DNA of 43,420 nt, from the NCBI RefSeq assembly GCF_040605455.1, contig NZ_JBEXCV010000066.1:1-43420 (forward strand), in the 5' to 3' direction. This stretch comes from Embleya sp040605455. GTDB taxonomy: Bacteria; Actinomycetota; Actinomycetes; Streptomycetales; Streptomycetaceae. A program made the translations under genes and the position numbers. This document shows, in pieces, positions 15,273 to 23,473 of this stretch. A model generated the notes under the pieces. The model was not told where the DNA came from, made no database searches, and saw only the letters and a program-made list of their open reading frames with translations. Each line of letters opens with the position of its first letter. Position 1 is the stretch's first letter.

Positions 15273-16066
15273 CAGGAAGCGGGGCCGCCCAGCGCCAGGG
15301 TCGGCGCGTCGCCCATCACCACCACCGGGTGTGCCGCCGGGTCCAGCGCCCGCAGCAGTTCCGGCAGCGCTTCGGCCGGCAGCGTCACACAGCCGTGGGT
15401 GGGTCCGCCGTGGTCGATGTGCAGCCAGATACCGCCGCCGAATTCTTCGCCGCGCGGGCGGGTGGGGTCCAGCGGCGAGGTGCCGCGGACCCGGTTGTAG
15501 TCGATCGCGATCACGTGATCGAACGTGCCGGCGAGCGGTTCTCCGGCGAGGCCGGTTCCGTCGATGGCGAAGTCGTCGGACCGGTCGTAGGACAGCCGGG
15601 TGCCGGGGTCGGGCCGCAGGCCGCCGGCGTCGGTGAGCGTGAAGACGCCGATCGGCGAGCGGAGATCGCCCTCGTGGTGGTCGGGTGTCCAGCCGAGCCG
15701 GCCGTTGCGCGCGGGTCGGCTGCCTTCGCTGCGCCAGCCGCTCGGGCCCCGGGTCCAGAACGAGGCCGTGGCCCGGTCGCTGTCCGGGTGCTCGCCGACG
15801 ACCAGCAGCAACTGGGTGGTCGCGGCCGGGATTTCGGTCGCCCAGCGGGGGCCGATGCCGGTCGGGACGGGGGCGGGCATCGGCGGTTGGTCCGGGATCG
15901 GAACGGCATTCGGGTCGGCGGTGGTCCCGGTGGCGGTGCCCGCGACCGCGCCGGCATCGTCGCCCGGACCGGATCCGGCGGCAAGGGCGTTCCGGGCGGT
16001 GGGCACGGCGATCAGGGCGAGCGCGATCGGTGCGGTACGGAACAGCGAGCGTCGGGAGATCGTCAT
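15272..16066 (-). CDS. L,D-transpeptidase family (YkuD) protein with twin-arginine signal
   Basis: 264 residues. The N-terminus MTISRRSLFRTAPIALALIA is a twin-arginine-like signal (S-R-R-S-L-F) followed by a hydrophobic core and an Ala-rich cleavage region near residue 29. After a Pro/Ala linker the catalytic domain ends with IWLHIDHGGPTHGCVTLP, where H and C of THGCV are the YkuD catalytic residues (HxnSxGC, here with Thr before His-Gly-Cys). L,D-transpeptidases form 3-3 peptidoglycan cross-links, but this short form resembles stand-alone murein-anchoring or scavenging enzymes. Start ATG at 16066. Coupled to the HD gene by TGATG. Confidence 0.87.
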   Translation of the reverse strand: MTISRRSLFRTAPIALALIAVPTARNALAAGSGPGDDAGAVAGTATGTTADPNAVPIPDQPPMPAPVPTGIGPRWATEIPAATTQLLLVVGEHPDSDRATASFWTRGPSGWRSEGSRPARNGRLGWTPDHHEGDLRSPIGVFTLTDAGGLRPDPGTRLSYDRSDDFAIDGTGLAGEPLAGTFDHVIAIDYNRVRGTSPLDPTRPRGEEFGGGIWLHIDHGGPTHGCVTLPAEALPELLRALDPAAHPVVVMGDAPTLALGGPAS

Positions 16067-16337
16067 TTGCCCACGACTACCCGCTCTCCGCGACCTACTC
16101 GTGCACGGGGGCGGGTGTGTCCGGGGCCGCCACCCGGTCGGCCCTGCCGGGTGACACTCGTTGGTGGTCGCTTCGGCGGGCGTTGCGAGGAGCGCTGTGG
16201 GCCGCTTCGGTGGGCGCCGGGTCGGGCGAAGGATCACTCGACGCGGAATCGGCGGCGGGGCCGGGTGTCCGGCGCGGGTGGGCCGGTGGGATGGTCGACG
16301 GGATCGGACATCGGATCGGATGTCGGAAAGGGGAGCA

Positions 16338-17267
16338 ATGCGGGTCGGCGTGCTTGGGGTCGGGCGGATCGGGGCGTTTCATGCCCGGGCGCTGAGTGGG
16401 ATGGAGGCGGTCGAGCGGGTCGTGGTCGCGGACGCGGACCATGGGCGCGCCGAGGCGTTCGCGGCGCGGGCCGGGGTCGAGGCGACACGGTTGCCCGAGG
16501 TGTTCGCCGGGATCGACGCGGTCGTGATCGCGGCGCCGACGGCGGTGCACATGGAACTGTTGCGCCGGGCGGCGGACGCGCGGCTGCCGATCCTGTGCGA
16601 GAAGCCGATCGCGCTCGACCCGACGATCGCGCGGGAGGCCGTCGAGTACGTGGGGGCACACGGCGCGGGGCTCCAGGTGGGCTTCCAGCGCCGGTTCGAT
16701 CCGATGTACATCGCGGCTCGGGCGGCGGTGCGCGCGGGCACGCTCGGCACGGTGACCCGGGTGCACGCGGTGAGCGTGGATCGCCGGCCCCCGCCGCCCG
16801 AGTTCGTGCCGACCTCGGGCGGCATCTATCGGGACACGCACATTCACGACTTCGACATCGTGCCGTGGGTCACCGGCATGCCGATCGTGGAGGTGACCGC
16901 GATCGGCGCGAACCGGGGCGCGGCGGTGTTCCGCGAGTGCGACGACGTCGACGTGTCGGCGGTGCTCTTCCGCCTCGCCGACGGCACCCTCGGCACCGCG
17001 CACGCGGGTCGGCAACACGGGCCGGGATACGACGTACGCCTGGAACTGGCGGGCACGGACGGTACGCACGCGTGCGGCGGCGTCACCGAGGGCGACTTCC
17101 TGACCCGGTTCGGCGACGCGTACCGCGCGGAACTCGCCGCGTTCGTCGCCATGGCCGCCGGCCGAATCACCAGCCCGTGCCCCGGCCCGGACGCCCTCGC
17201 GGCCCAGGCCGTGGCCGAGGCGTGCGTGGTGTCCCGCCGGGAAGGACGCACGGTGCGGGTGGCATAG
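16338..17267 (+). CDS. Gfo/Idh/MocA family NAD(P)-dependent oxidoreductase
   Basis: 309 residues. The N-terminal Rossmann fold is VGVLGVGRIGAFHARAL (GxGxxG), and the family signature CEKPIALD (EKP) is present with the catalytic Lys. The C-terminal substrate domain includes GGIYRDTHIHDFDIVPWVTG (D-xx-x-H-D-D motif as in inositol dehydrogenases). Likely acts on myo-inositol or another polyol or sugar derivative. AAAGGGGAG lies 3 nt before the ATG at 16338, giving a clear start. It stands alone in a spacer-rich region with no iol cluster visible. Confidence 0.9.
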   Translation: MRVGVLGVGRIGAFHARALSGMEAVERVVVADADHGRAEAFAARAGVEATRLPEVFAGIDAVVIAAPTAVHMELLRRAADARLPILCEKPIALDPTIAREAVEYVGAHGAGLQVGFQRRFDPMYIAARAAVRAGTLGTVTRVHAVSVDRRPPPPEFVPTSGGIYRDTHIHDFDIVPWVTGMPIVEVTAIGANRGAAVFRECDDVDVSAVLFRLADGTLGTAHAGRQHGPGYDVRLELAGTDGTHACGGVTEGDFLTRFGDAYRAELAAFVAMAAGRITSPCPGPDALAAQAVAEACVVSRREGRTVRVA

Positions 17268-17586
17268 GGCCTGACCACCTGGGGGTGCGACCGCCGCCCC
17301 CGAAGACTGGTCCCAGCCACCCGCGATCCGCGCGGGCGCGGCGGGCGGGGCCGAAGGCGGTTCGCCGGCCTTGCCGGCCTCGCTGGGCCGACCGGCGCGG
17401 ATCTGCGCTCAGTGGGTTCGCCGCCTTCGCTGGGCTCGCCGGACCGTCGCGCCCGCTGTGCGTGCCGTGCCGTGCGCGCCCGCAACCTCCGCGGCCACCC
17501 TGCCCATTCGGCTCGCCACCCTCCTGCGCGCACACCCGCCGGACCCGCCGCGCACCCGGTTTGCCGTGTACCTGGGGTGGGTGGGG
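17268..17586. other. Intergenic region, nothing recognised
   Basis: 319 bp between convergent genes. There are short internally similar stretches (GGTTCGCCGGCC and GGGTTCGCCGCC types around 17360-17440) but no gene, clear hairpin terminator or operator that I can support. Confidence 0.4.
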
Positions 17587-18354
17587 CTAGGGCAGGGTGA
17601 GGATTTGTGGGCCTTCCTCAGTGATTGCGATGGTGTGTTCGAAGTGGGCGGCTCGGGAGCCGTCGGCGCTGTGGATGGTCCAGCCGTCCTTGGCGGTGAA
17701 GCAGCGGTCCTTGCCGCCGGCGATCAGCATCGGCTCCAGGGCCACGGTCAGCCCCGGGCGCAGCAGCATGCCTCGACCCGAGCGGCCCTCGTTGCGCACG
17801 TGTGGGTCCTCGTGCATCGTGCGGCCGATGCCGTGGCCGCCGAGGTCCTGCGGCATGCCGTAGCCGGCACCGCGGGCGACCGCGCCGATTGCGGCGGAGA
17901 CGTCGCCCAGGCGCCCACCCGGGACGGCCGCCGCGATGCCCGCCTCCAGCGCGCGCCGGGTCGCCGCGATCAGCTCGAGGTCGCGTGGGCGGGGTGTGCC
18001 CACGGTGAAGGTGATCGCGGCGTCGCCGGTCCAGCCGCGCAGCGTCGCGCCGAAGTCGACGCTCATCAGGTCGCCGTCGCGCAGCCGGTAGTTCGTCGGG
18101 ATGCCGTGCACCACCACGTCGTTGACCGAAGCGCAGATCACGCCCGGGAAAGGCACCGGCGCGAACGACGGCTTGTAGCCCAGGAACGGGGACGTGGCCC
18201 CCGCCTCGCGCAGCACCGCGTGCGCGACCTCGTCCAGCTCCTTGAGCGATACGCCGATGGCGGCGGCCTTGCGGGTCGCTTCCAGGGCGTTCGCCACGAT
18301 ACGGCCGGCCTCGCGCATCGCGGCGATTTCGGCTCGGGTTTTGATCTCGACCAC
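17587..18354 (-). CDS. map: Type I methionine aminopeptidase
   Basis: 255 residues. Removes the N-terminal Met from nascent proteins. All metal ligands can be seen: D100 and D111 in VDFGATLRGWTGDAAITF, the His in GGHGIGRTMHEDP, the Glu in ALEPML and the Glu in HFEHTIAITEEG; His83 of VVHGIP is the substrate-contact His. A strong SD (GGAGGGG) precedes the GTG at 18354 by 5 nt. It is not in the usual secY-adk-map ribosomal context and so is probably an extra copy. It is divergent from a small XRE regulator, with only 48 bp between the two start codons, implying shared control. Confidence 0.93.
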   Translation of the reverse strand: MVEIKTRAEIAAMREAGRIVANALEATRKAAAIGVSLKELDEVAHAVLREAGATSPFLGYKPSFAPVPFPGVICASVNDVVVHGIPTNYRLRDGDLMSVDFGATLRGWTGDAAITFTVGTPRPRDLELIAATRRALEAGIAAAVPGGRLGDVSAAIGAVARGAGYGMPQDLGGHGIGRTMHEDPHVRNEGRSGRGMLLRPGLTVALEPMLIAGGKDRCFTAKDGWTIHSADGSRAAHFEHTIAITEEGPQILTLP

Positions 18355-18366
18355 GAGGTCCCCTCC

Positions 18367-18395
18367 TTGGCCAATTCTTATACCGGTATTAGTAT
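18367..18395 (+). promoter_or_regulatory. Promoter of the XRE gene with an embedded palindrome
   Basis: TTGGCC (18367-18372), a 17-bp spacer and TAGTAT (18390-18395) place the transcription start at or near the ATG at 18403, that is, a leaderless message. The perfect palindrome ATACCGGTAT (18380-18389) lies inside the spacer and also upstream of the divergent map gene, so one bound protein could shut both promoters. Confidence 0.6.
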
Positions 18396-18402
18396 CACGC
18401 TC

Positions 18403-18669
18403 ATGGTGCGAACCCCACTGACCCCACTGGAGCGCGAGCGCGGCCTGCATCTCGGCGCGTTGTTGCGCCGTGCGCGCGGAGAGCGCAGCATCGGCCACGT
18501 CGCCGTTGCGGCGGGTCTGTCTCCGGAAACGCTGCGCAAGATCGAGACCGGCCGCGCTCCCACGCCCGCGTTCTTCACGATTGCCGCGCTCGCCCTCGAA
18601 CTGGGCCTCTCGCTCGACGAGGTCGCTGCGGCGTGTGTGATCCCGGATCCCGACGCACTGTCCGCGTAG
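18403..18669 (+). CDS. Small XRE-family (helix-turn-helix) regulator
   Basis: 88 residues consisting almost only of a Cro/C1-type HTH: LGALLRRARGERSIGHVAVA, AAGLSPETLRKIETGRAPTP (recognition helix) and AALALELGLSLDEVAAAC. No effector domain. Start ATG at 18403. The 48-bp gap to the map gene contains ATACCGGTAT, the likely binding site, which suggests that this protein autoregulates and controls the stand-alone methionine aminopeptidase. Confidence 0.85.
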   Translation: MVRTPLTPLERERGLHLGALLRRARGERSIGHVAVAAGLSPETLRKIETGRAPTPAFFTIAALALELGLSLDEVAAACVIPDPDALSA

Positions 18670-19108
18670 CGGCGGGTGAGGGGTGCGGGTCCGGGACCCG
18701 GGATCGCGTGCGGGATCCGATGCGCGTGCGGGTCGGTCGGCGGATCGGCCGGAAGGTCGGTCGGTACTGCGGATCGGCGCTTCGATGCTCCCGATCAGCA
18801 GGGGCCGACGACTCATCCGCCGAACGGAGCCGATGCCGATCCCGGGCCCACGAATCACCCGGCGCCGCGGGTCGATGGCTCGTCCGCGGAGCGGGGTCCA
18901 CGACTCACCCCCGGCCCGAGCCGATGACTGATTTGCGGGCCCGGGCCCACGGCGTACCCGACGGACCCGGGCCGCCGACTCACCGGACCCGGGCCCCGAC
19001 TCACCCGGCGCCCCGAGCCGACGACCCATTCGCCGGCCCGAGCCCACGGCTCACCCGCCGGCCGCGGAACGCCGTGCTGCGAGGGTGCCTGCTCGCGATC
19101 GCGTTTCG
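18670..19108. repeat. Non-coding region of degenerate repeats
   Basis: About 440 bp without a credible gene. From roughly 18838 to 19075 it is made of imperfect units around the words GGGCCCACG, GACTCACCCGG and CCCGAGCCGA(C/T)GAC, repeated eight or so times with variable spacing. This resembles the repeat-rich spacer at 6640-6800 in style but not in sequence. No frame shows sustained coding bias without Arg/Pro excess. Confidence 0.5.
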
Positions 19109-20242
19109 TCAGTGGCCCGCCCGTGCGATGCCGAGCAGTTCGCGACCCCGTTCCGGAGTGCACAGTGGGCCGAGGACCGGGTCGCCCAGCAGTGCGACCG
19201 GCGCGATGTGATCCGGGCCGAGCGGCCGCCAGTGGGCCAGCCCGCCCAGCACCGTGCGCCACGCCGCGTCACCCGCACCCACCTCCGCCGCCGCGCGCGC
19301 CTGCGCGAGCACCTCCGCCCACGGGCCGTCCGGGCCACCGTCGCCGATCGCCGCATCGTCGAACCGCTCGCGCAGCTCGTCCAGTTCGCGCTCGAAGATG
19401 CTCTGCGCGAGGGCCGGCCGTCGCTCGCCGCGATCCAGCGCGCCGAAAGCCGGCACCAGTTCGCGGCCGATCAACGCGCGTCGCGCCGGATCGTCCTGCT
19501 CGCCGCGCACGATCGTGGCGAAGGCCCGCTTCGCCTCCACCGCCCCGCCGAGCAGCGCGTGCAGTTGAAAGCGCAGCAACTCCGCGCGAAAGCGGCCGAA
19601 CGAGCTGCCCTGTTCGAAGACCGCCAGCGGCTCGTCCACCGCGCCGGCCAGGCAGGCCACCCTGGCCTCCTCGATCCGCACCTCCAACGCCCGGGACGTC
19701 GCGTTGTCCGGCTTGCGCAGCCGGTGGAACGAGCGGTACTCGTTCCGCATCAACGCGGCGAACCCGGCGTACCGCCGCGGCGCGTCACCGGTCCACGAGG
19801 CATGGAAGTACGCCGTCCACTCGCCGTCGGCGTCCACCTCGCCCGGATCCAGCAGCAGCACCGCGGCGTCCCCCTCCAGCGAGATCTGCACCGCGCGGCC
19901 GAAGACGGCGCGGAAGTGCTCGTCCTCCTCCAGCCCGAGCAGGATCCGGCACCACTGGGGGGACAACTCGCGAAACCGGCCGACCTGTTCGGTCGAGCCC
20001 AACGCGTAGATGAACTCGCCGACGTTGCGCCACCCGTCGCTGATCGCCAGGAACGAGCGGTACGACGGCGGCAGCGGCTGTGCCAACCGTTTCTCCAGCG
20101 CCCGGATGCGCTCCTCGCCGGCCGGCGCGAACCCGAGCCAGCCCGCCGCCCGCGCCGACTGCGGGAAGACCTCGGCCTCCTCCGGCTCCAGTGCGTCGAT
20201 CCACTCCTCGCTCCACGTCCGCAGAAACGGAAGCCAGTCCAT
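19109..20242 (-). CDS. SMI1/KNR4 (SUKH) family protein
   Basis: 377 residues from the ATG at 20242. The N-terminal 150 residues are a SUKH domain: ERIRALEKRLAQPLPPSYRS, FLAISDGWRNVGEFIYALGS (LPxSYRxFLxxxDGW signature) and a later EWTAYFHASWTG. The C-terminal ~200 residues are helical and TPR-like, of unknown role. SUKH proteins serve as immunity proteins against contact-dependent or secreted toxins, and as cytosolic interaction modules. No toxin gene lies beside it here. The weak SD GGTGAG supports 20242; an ATG at 20263 is possible. Confidence 0.82.
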   Translation of the reverse strand: MDWLPFLRTWSEEWIDALEPEEAEVFPQSARAAGWLGFAPAGEERIRALEKRLAQPLPPSYRSFLAISDGWRNVGEFIYALGSTEQVGRFRELSPQWCRILLGLEEDEHFRAVFGRAVQISLEGDAAVLLLDPGEVDADGEWTAYFHASWTGDAPRRYAGFAALMRNEYRSFHRLRKPDNATSRALEVRIEEARVACLAGAVDEPLAVFEQGSSFGRFRAELLRFQLHALLGGAVEAKRAFATIVRGEQDDPARRALIGRELVPAFGALDRGERRPALAQSIFERELDELRERFDDAAIGDGGPDGPWAEVLAQARAAAEVGAGDAAWRTVLGGLAHWRPLGPDHIAPVALLGDPVLGPLCTPERGRELLGIARAGH

Positions 20243-20356
20243 TCCACTCACCCGATCCCCCATGCACGCCACTATTCGAACACATACTCCGGTGGCACCA
20301 GATCCTGCCAATGGTCGGCGACTCGCGTCACGCCGAGGCCCCTTCGGGCATCGGCT

Positions 20357-20676
20357 TGCCCCGGTTTCATTCACCGGGACTTCCACGCCGAGCAACTCCT
20401 GTGGCTGGGCCGGCGGATCGTCGGCGCGGCATCGACCCGGCACGGCTCCGGCTCAGTCTTTCGCTGACCCACGGGGCGGCAGTCGCCGAGGAGTTCCTGC
20501 CCGCGTATGCGAAGACGTCCGGTCGGATCGACGACCAGCACCCCCACCGGGATCTGCTCGACGCGGGCGACGCGCTGCTCGACTGGCCGGAGCCGGAGAC
20601 CCGTGTGCAGATCGTCGAGTGGCAGCGTTTCGAGGTGTGGGTGGGTCGCGCGGTACGGACGCTACCCAAGGGCTGA
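20357..20676 (+). pseudogene. Broken phosphotransferase-like gene (APH family remnant)
   Basis: From about 20357 one frame reads CPGFIHRDFHAEQLLWLGRR, resembling the HxDxxxxN catalytic loop of aminoglycoside/choline-kinase-type phosphotransferases (HRDFHAEQ, with Q in the N place). After RRIVGA coding character moves to the next frame: IDPARLRLSLSLTHGAAVAE, EFLPAYA, and finally VEWQRFEVWVGRAVRTLPKG before TGA at 20674. No start codon or N-terminal kinase lobe exists upstream. The second part may be the C-terminal lobe of the same protein or belong to another lost gene. Confidence 0.5.
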
Positions 20677-20709
20677 CGTGGGGCGGGGGCCGAGGACCCG
20701 GGCAGCCGA

Positions 20710-20740
20710 AAGGGCGGTCGACGCGAGGTCGACCGCCCTT
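20710..20740. terminator. Perfect 13-bp stem-loop between convergent units
   Basis: AAGGGCGGTCGAC (20710-20722), loop GCGAG, GTCGACCGCCCTT (20728-20740). The stem is perfect and lies 17 bp past the stop of the efflux gene (ends 20758 on the minus strand) and 34 bp past the remnant on the plus strand. It can act in both directions; there is a short T-run only in the stem end. Confidence 0.85.
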
Positions 20741-20757
20741 GTCGCCGTACCGGTGGC

Positions 20758-22371
20758 TCAGCCCACCGACTCCTTCTCCCGCTCCGGCGCGTCGACGCTC
20801 GCGTCCGTCACGTCCGCGCGCGCCGCCTGGGTGCGGGTGCGGTTCGGCAGGATCAGGCCGACCAGGATGGTGCCCACGGCGAGTACGATCCCGCCGACGA
20901 GGCTGGTGTGCGCGACCGCCTGGGTGAACGCGTGGTCGGCGGCCTGGACCAGCGCGTGTGCCTGCTGCGGGCCCGCGACCCGGCCGACCTGGTCGGCTGC
21001 GGCGAGCGCGCCGCCGATCGAATCCTTGGCAACGTCCATCGCGGCCGGCGGCAGCTTGCCGTCGACGGCCTTGGTGAGTTCCGACTCGTACGAGGTGGCC
21101 AGCACCGAGCCCAGGATCGCGATGCCCAGTGCGCCGCCCAACTCCACCGCGGTGTCGTTGACGCCGCCGCCCGCGCCCAGTTCGTTCTCCGGGAACGAGC
21201 CCATGATCGCCTCCGTGCACGGCGACACGCTCAGGCCGATCGCGACGCCGAGCAGCAGCAGCGGGGCCAGGAAGTCGCCGTAGCCGGAACCGTCCGAGAC
21301 GCGCGTCATCAGCAGTACGCCGATCGTGCCCAGTGCCATGCCGGTGGTCACCGTCACCCGCATGCCCAGCCGCGGGGTGAGCTGCCCGGTGGCGATCGCG
21401 CCCAGGCACACCGCGCCGGCCAGCGGCAGCAGTCGCACGCCGGTCTCCAGCGGGCTGTACCCGAGCACGAACTGCAGGTGCTGGGTGAGGAAGTAGATCG
21501 CGCCGAAGGTGCCCAGGAAGAACAGCAGTACGGCGAGCATCGAGCCGGAGAAGACCCGCTCGCCGAACTTGCGCAGGTCGAAGATCGGGCGCGGGTGCCG
21601 CAGTTCCCAGGCGATGAACGAGGCCAGACCGACGACGAAGACGACCAGCGCGGCCACCGGGCCGGCGCCCCAGCCGAAGTGCGGACCCTCGATGATCGCG
21701 TACACGAGCGAGCCCAGCGTCGCGATCGAGAGCGCGCCGCCGACCAGGTCGAGCCGGCCGTAGTCGTGCGCCTTCGACGGCGGGACCACGAACAGCGCGG
21801 CGACCACGGCGATCAGCGCGACGGGCACGTTGATCAGGAACGTGGAACCCCACGCGTGGCTCTCCAGCAGCCAACCCGCGAGCAGCGGGCCGAGCGCGAT
21901 CGCCAGGCCCGAGGTCGCGGTCCACGCGGTGATCGCCTTGGCCCGCTCGCTGCGCGGGAAGGACGCGACCAGCAGGGACAACGTCGCGGGCATGATCACC
22001 GCGGCGCCCAGGCCCATCACCGCGCGGGCGATGATCACGCCCGAGGTCGAGTGCACCAGCGAACCGGCGATCGAGCCCGCCGCGAAGACGACCAGGCCGG
22101 TGATCAGCGCGCCGCGCCGGCTGTACTTGTCGCCGATCGCGCCCAGCACCAGCATCAGCGCCGCGTACGGCACGGTGTAGGCGTCGATCACCCATTGCAG
22201 GTCGCGGCTGGACAGGCCCAGGTCGCGCGTCATGTCGGGCGCGGCCACGATCAGCGACGTGTTGGCCATGACGATGATCAGCAGGCTCAGGCAGAGCACG
22301 CCCAGGGCCCACCAGCGGCGCGAGTACGGCCGGTCCATCCGGTCGACCGGCGTGGTGGCGAATACGGACAT
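20758..22371 (-). CDS. MFS multidrug efflux transporter, DHA2 (14-TMS) family
   Basis: 537 residues. Drug:proton antiporter with the expected motifs: DLQWVIDAYTVPYAALMLVLG (motif D1/helix 2 region), GAIGDKYSRRGALITGL (motif A, GxxxDRxGRR type), and LGPLLAGWLLESHAWGSTFLINVP (motif C followed by W-R/G-x-x-F-x-I-N-x-P). About 14 hydrophobic segments. The C-terminal ~25 residues are charged and cytoplasmic. Transcribed divergently from the TetR regulator at 22572 over two perfect operators, so it is expected to be induced by a ligand of that regulator. Start ATG at 22371 after AAAGGCG. Confidence 0.92.
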   Translation of the reverse strand: MSVFATTPVDRMDRPYSRRWWALGVLCLSLLIIVMANTSLIVAAPDMTRDLGLSSRDLQWVIDAYTVPYAALMLVLGAIGDKYSRRGALITGLVVFAAGSIAGSLVHSTSGVIIARAVMGLGAAVIMPATLSLLVASFPRSERAKAITAWTATSGLAIALGPLLAGWLLESHAWGSTFLINVPVALIAVVAALFVVPPSKAHDYGRLDLVGGALSIATLGSLVYAIIEGPHFGWGAGPVAALVVFVVGLASFIAWELRHPRPIFDLRKFGERVFSGSMLAVLLFFLGTFGAIYFLTQHLQFVLGYSPLETGVRLLPLAGAVCLGAIATGQLTPRLGMRVTVTTGMALGTIGVLLMTRVSDGSGYGDFLAPLLLLGVAIGLSVSPCTEAIMGSFPENELGAGGGVNDTAVELGGALGIAILGSVLATSYESELTKAVDGKLPPAAMDVAKDSIGGALAAADQVGRVAGPQQAHALVQAADHAFTQAVAHTSLVGGIVLAVGTILVGLILPNRTRTQAARADVTDASVDAPEREKESVG

Positions 22372-22413
22372 CGGAACGCCTTTCGGGACAGGCGGCCGGC
22401 GCAGCCGCAGTAT

Positions 22414-22431
22414 TTGCACAACGGTGTGCAA
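22414..22431. promoter_or_regulatory. TetR operator O1, TTGCACA-N4-TGTGCAA
   Basis: TTGCACAACGGTGTGCAA is a perfect 7-4-7 inverted repeat. It lies downstream of the predicted efflux-gene -10, where a bound repressor blocks transcription. Confidence 0.85.
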
Positions 22432-22458
22432 CTTAGTTGGTTGCACAGTGCTGTGCAA
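22430..22458 (-). promoter_or_regulatory. Efflux-gene promoter
   Basis: On the minus strand TTGCAC (22458-22453), 17-bp spacer, TAAGTT (22435-22430). The -35 lies in operator O2 and the -10 touches O1, so the TetR protein would occlude it completely. Confidence 0.6.
22441..22458. promoter_or_regulatory. TetR operator O2, TTGCACA-N4-TGTGCAA
   Basis: TTGCACAGTGCTGTGCAA is a perfect palindrome sharing the half-site of O1, centre-to-centre 27 bp. It overlaps the -35 of the efflux promoter and the spacer of a possible plus-strand promoter for the regulator (TTGGTT 22437-22442, 17 bp, TATGCT 22460-22465). Confidence 0.85.
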
Positions 22459-22571
22459 ATATGCTGGAACGAATCGGTGTGAACCGGGTGATTCGCCGAC
22501 TCGGTGCGGGAGTCGGTGCCGTCGGGAGTGGATTTCTGGCAGGCTCCGGGTCACCCCAGGAAGGACGCGCC

Positions 22572-23264
22572 ATGCAGACGAAATCGGGAGCCGAGCGGGC
22601 TCCGGCCGAGGCCGACCACGCGGAGGCGGGCGCCGCCGCGCCGCCGCGGCGGCGCCACGCGCAGTGCAATCGGGAGCGCATCCTGGCCGTGGCCCGGACG
22701 GAACTGATCCGGGACGCGGACGCGTCGATGGACGACATCGCGCGGGCGGCGGGCGTGGTGCGGCGCACCGTGTACGGGCACTTCCCCAGCCGTGAGGCAC
22801 TGGTCGCGGGGCTGGCCGAGGAGGCGCGGCGGGACATCCTGGGCGCAGTCGAGGGCGCCATGCGGGACGGGGATTTGCCCGAGGAGGCGGTGGCCCGCTT
22901 CGATCTCGCCGCCTGGCGCGGCGGCGATCGATATCGACTGCTGATCAGCTTTGCCCAGCGCAATCTGGACGACGGCGGGATCCCGGCGATGCTGGCGCCG
23001 GTGCGGGAGCGCTCGATCGAACTGATCGCTGCGGGTCAGCGCACCAAAGTATTCGCCGACCACCTGCCGGCGCCGGTGCTGGCGCTCGCGTTGGAGGGGA
23101 TGTGCGTGGCGCTGCTCCAGGCGGTGAACGAGGACGTGCAGGTGACCGCGGTCGACCAGGCGGTGGCCTCGCTGGTCGCACTGGGTGTGCCGGCCGTTCG
23201 GGCGATCGAGGTGGTCACCAGGGTCGCCGCCGCGGACGAGGCCGCTGCGGCGGGCACGGCTTGA
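22572..23264 (+). CDS. TetR/AcrR family regulator of the divergent efflux pump
   Basis: 230 residues from the ATG at 22572, which follows a clear SD (GGAAGGA). After a ~30-residue Ala/Glu-rich leader, the DNA-binding domain reads CNRERILAVARTELIRDADA, SMDDIARAAGVVRRTVYGHF (HTH), then PSREALVAGLAEEARRDIL. The ligand domain follows. Two TTGCACA-N4-TGTGCAA sites lie upstream between it and the efflux gene. The stop overlaps a possible small downstream ORF as TTGA. Confidence 0.9.
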   Translation: MQTKSGAERAPAEADHAEAGAAAPPRRRHAQCNRERILAVARTELIRDADASMDDIARAAGVVRRTVYGHFPSREALVAGLAEEARRDILGAVEGAMRDGDLPEEAVARFDLAAWRGGDRYRLLISFAQRNLDDGGIPAMLAPVRERSIELIAAGQRTKVFADHLPAPVLALALEGMCVALLQAVNEDVQVTAVDQAVASLVALGVPAVRAIEVVTRVAAADEAAAAGTA

Positions 23265-23473
23265 GTTTCGTCCACGACGAGGCGGACCGGTCGGCGGGCC
23301 TGCGGATGCCGGCGGCCGTGCTCCGGCAGGACCGGAGGGCCGCGCCGGCCTTCGACGCGGCGGCCCGGCGGCGGGAGCGGGCGCCGGGCATGCGGCGCGC
23401 CACCCCCTCGTGCGGGCGCTTCATGGCCGAGGAGGCACCGATGGCCGGAGCCCCGCGCGAGTTGTTCCGCTGA
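23261..23473 (+). CDS. Possible small ORF coupled to the TetR gene (70 aa)
   Basis: TTG at 23261 overlaps the TetR stop as TTGA, the same arrangement seen at other coupled genes here. The frame has near-total G/C at third positions and a reasonable composition at the start (SFVHDEADRSAGLRMPAAVL) but becomes Arg-rich and ends in TGA at 23473, overlapping the 3' end of the HAD gene on the other strand by 53 nt. No family recognised. It may be a decayed gene or a chance frame. Confidence 0.3.
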   Translation: MSFVHDEADRSAGLRMPAAVLRQDRRAAPAFDAAARRRERAPGMRRATPSCGRFMAEEAPMAGAPRELFR

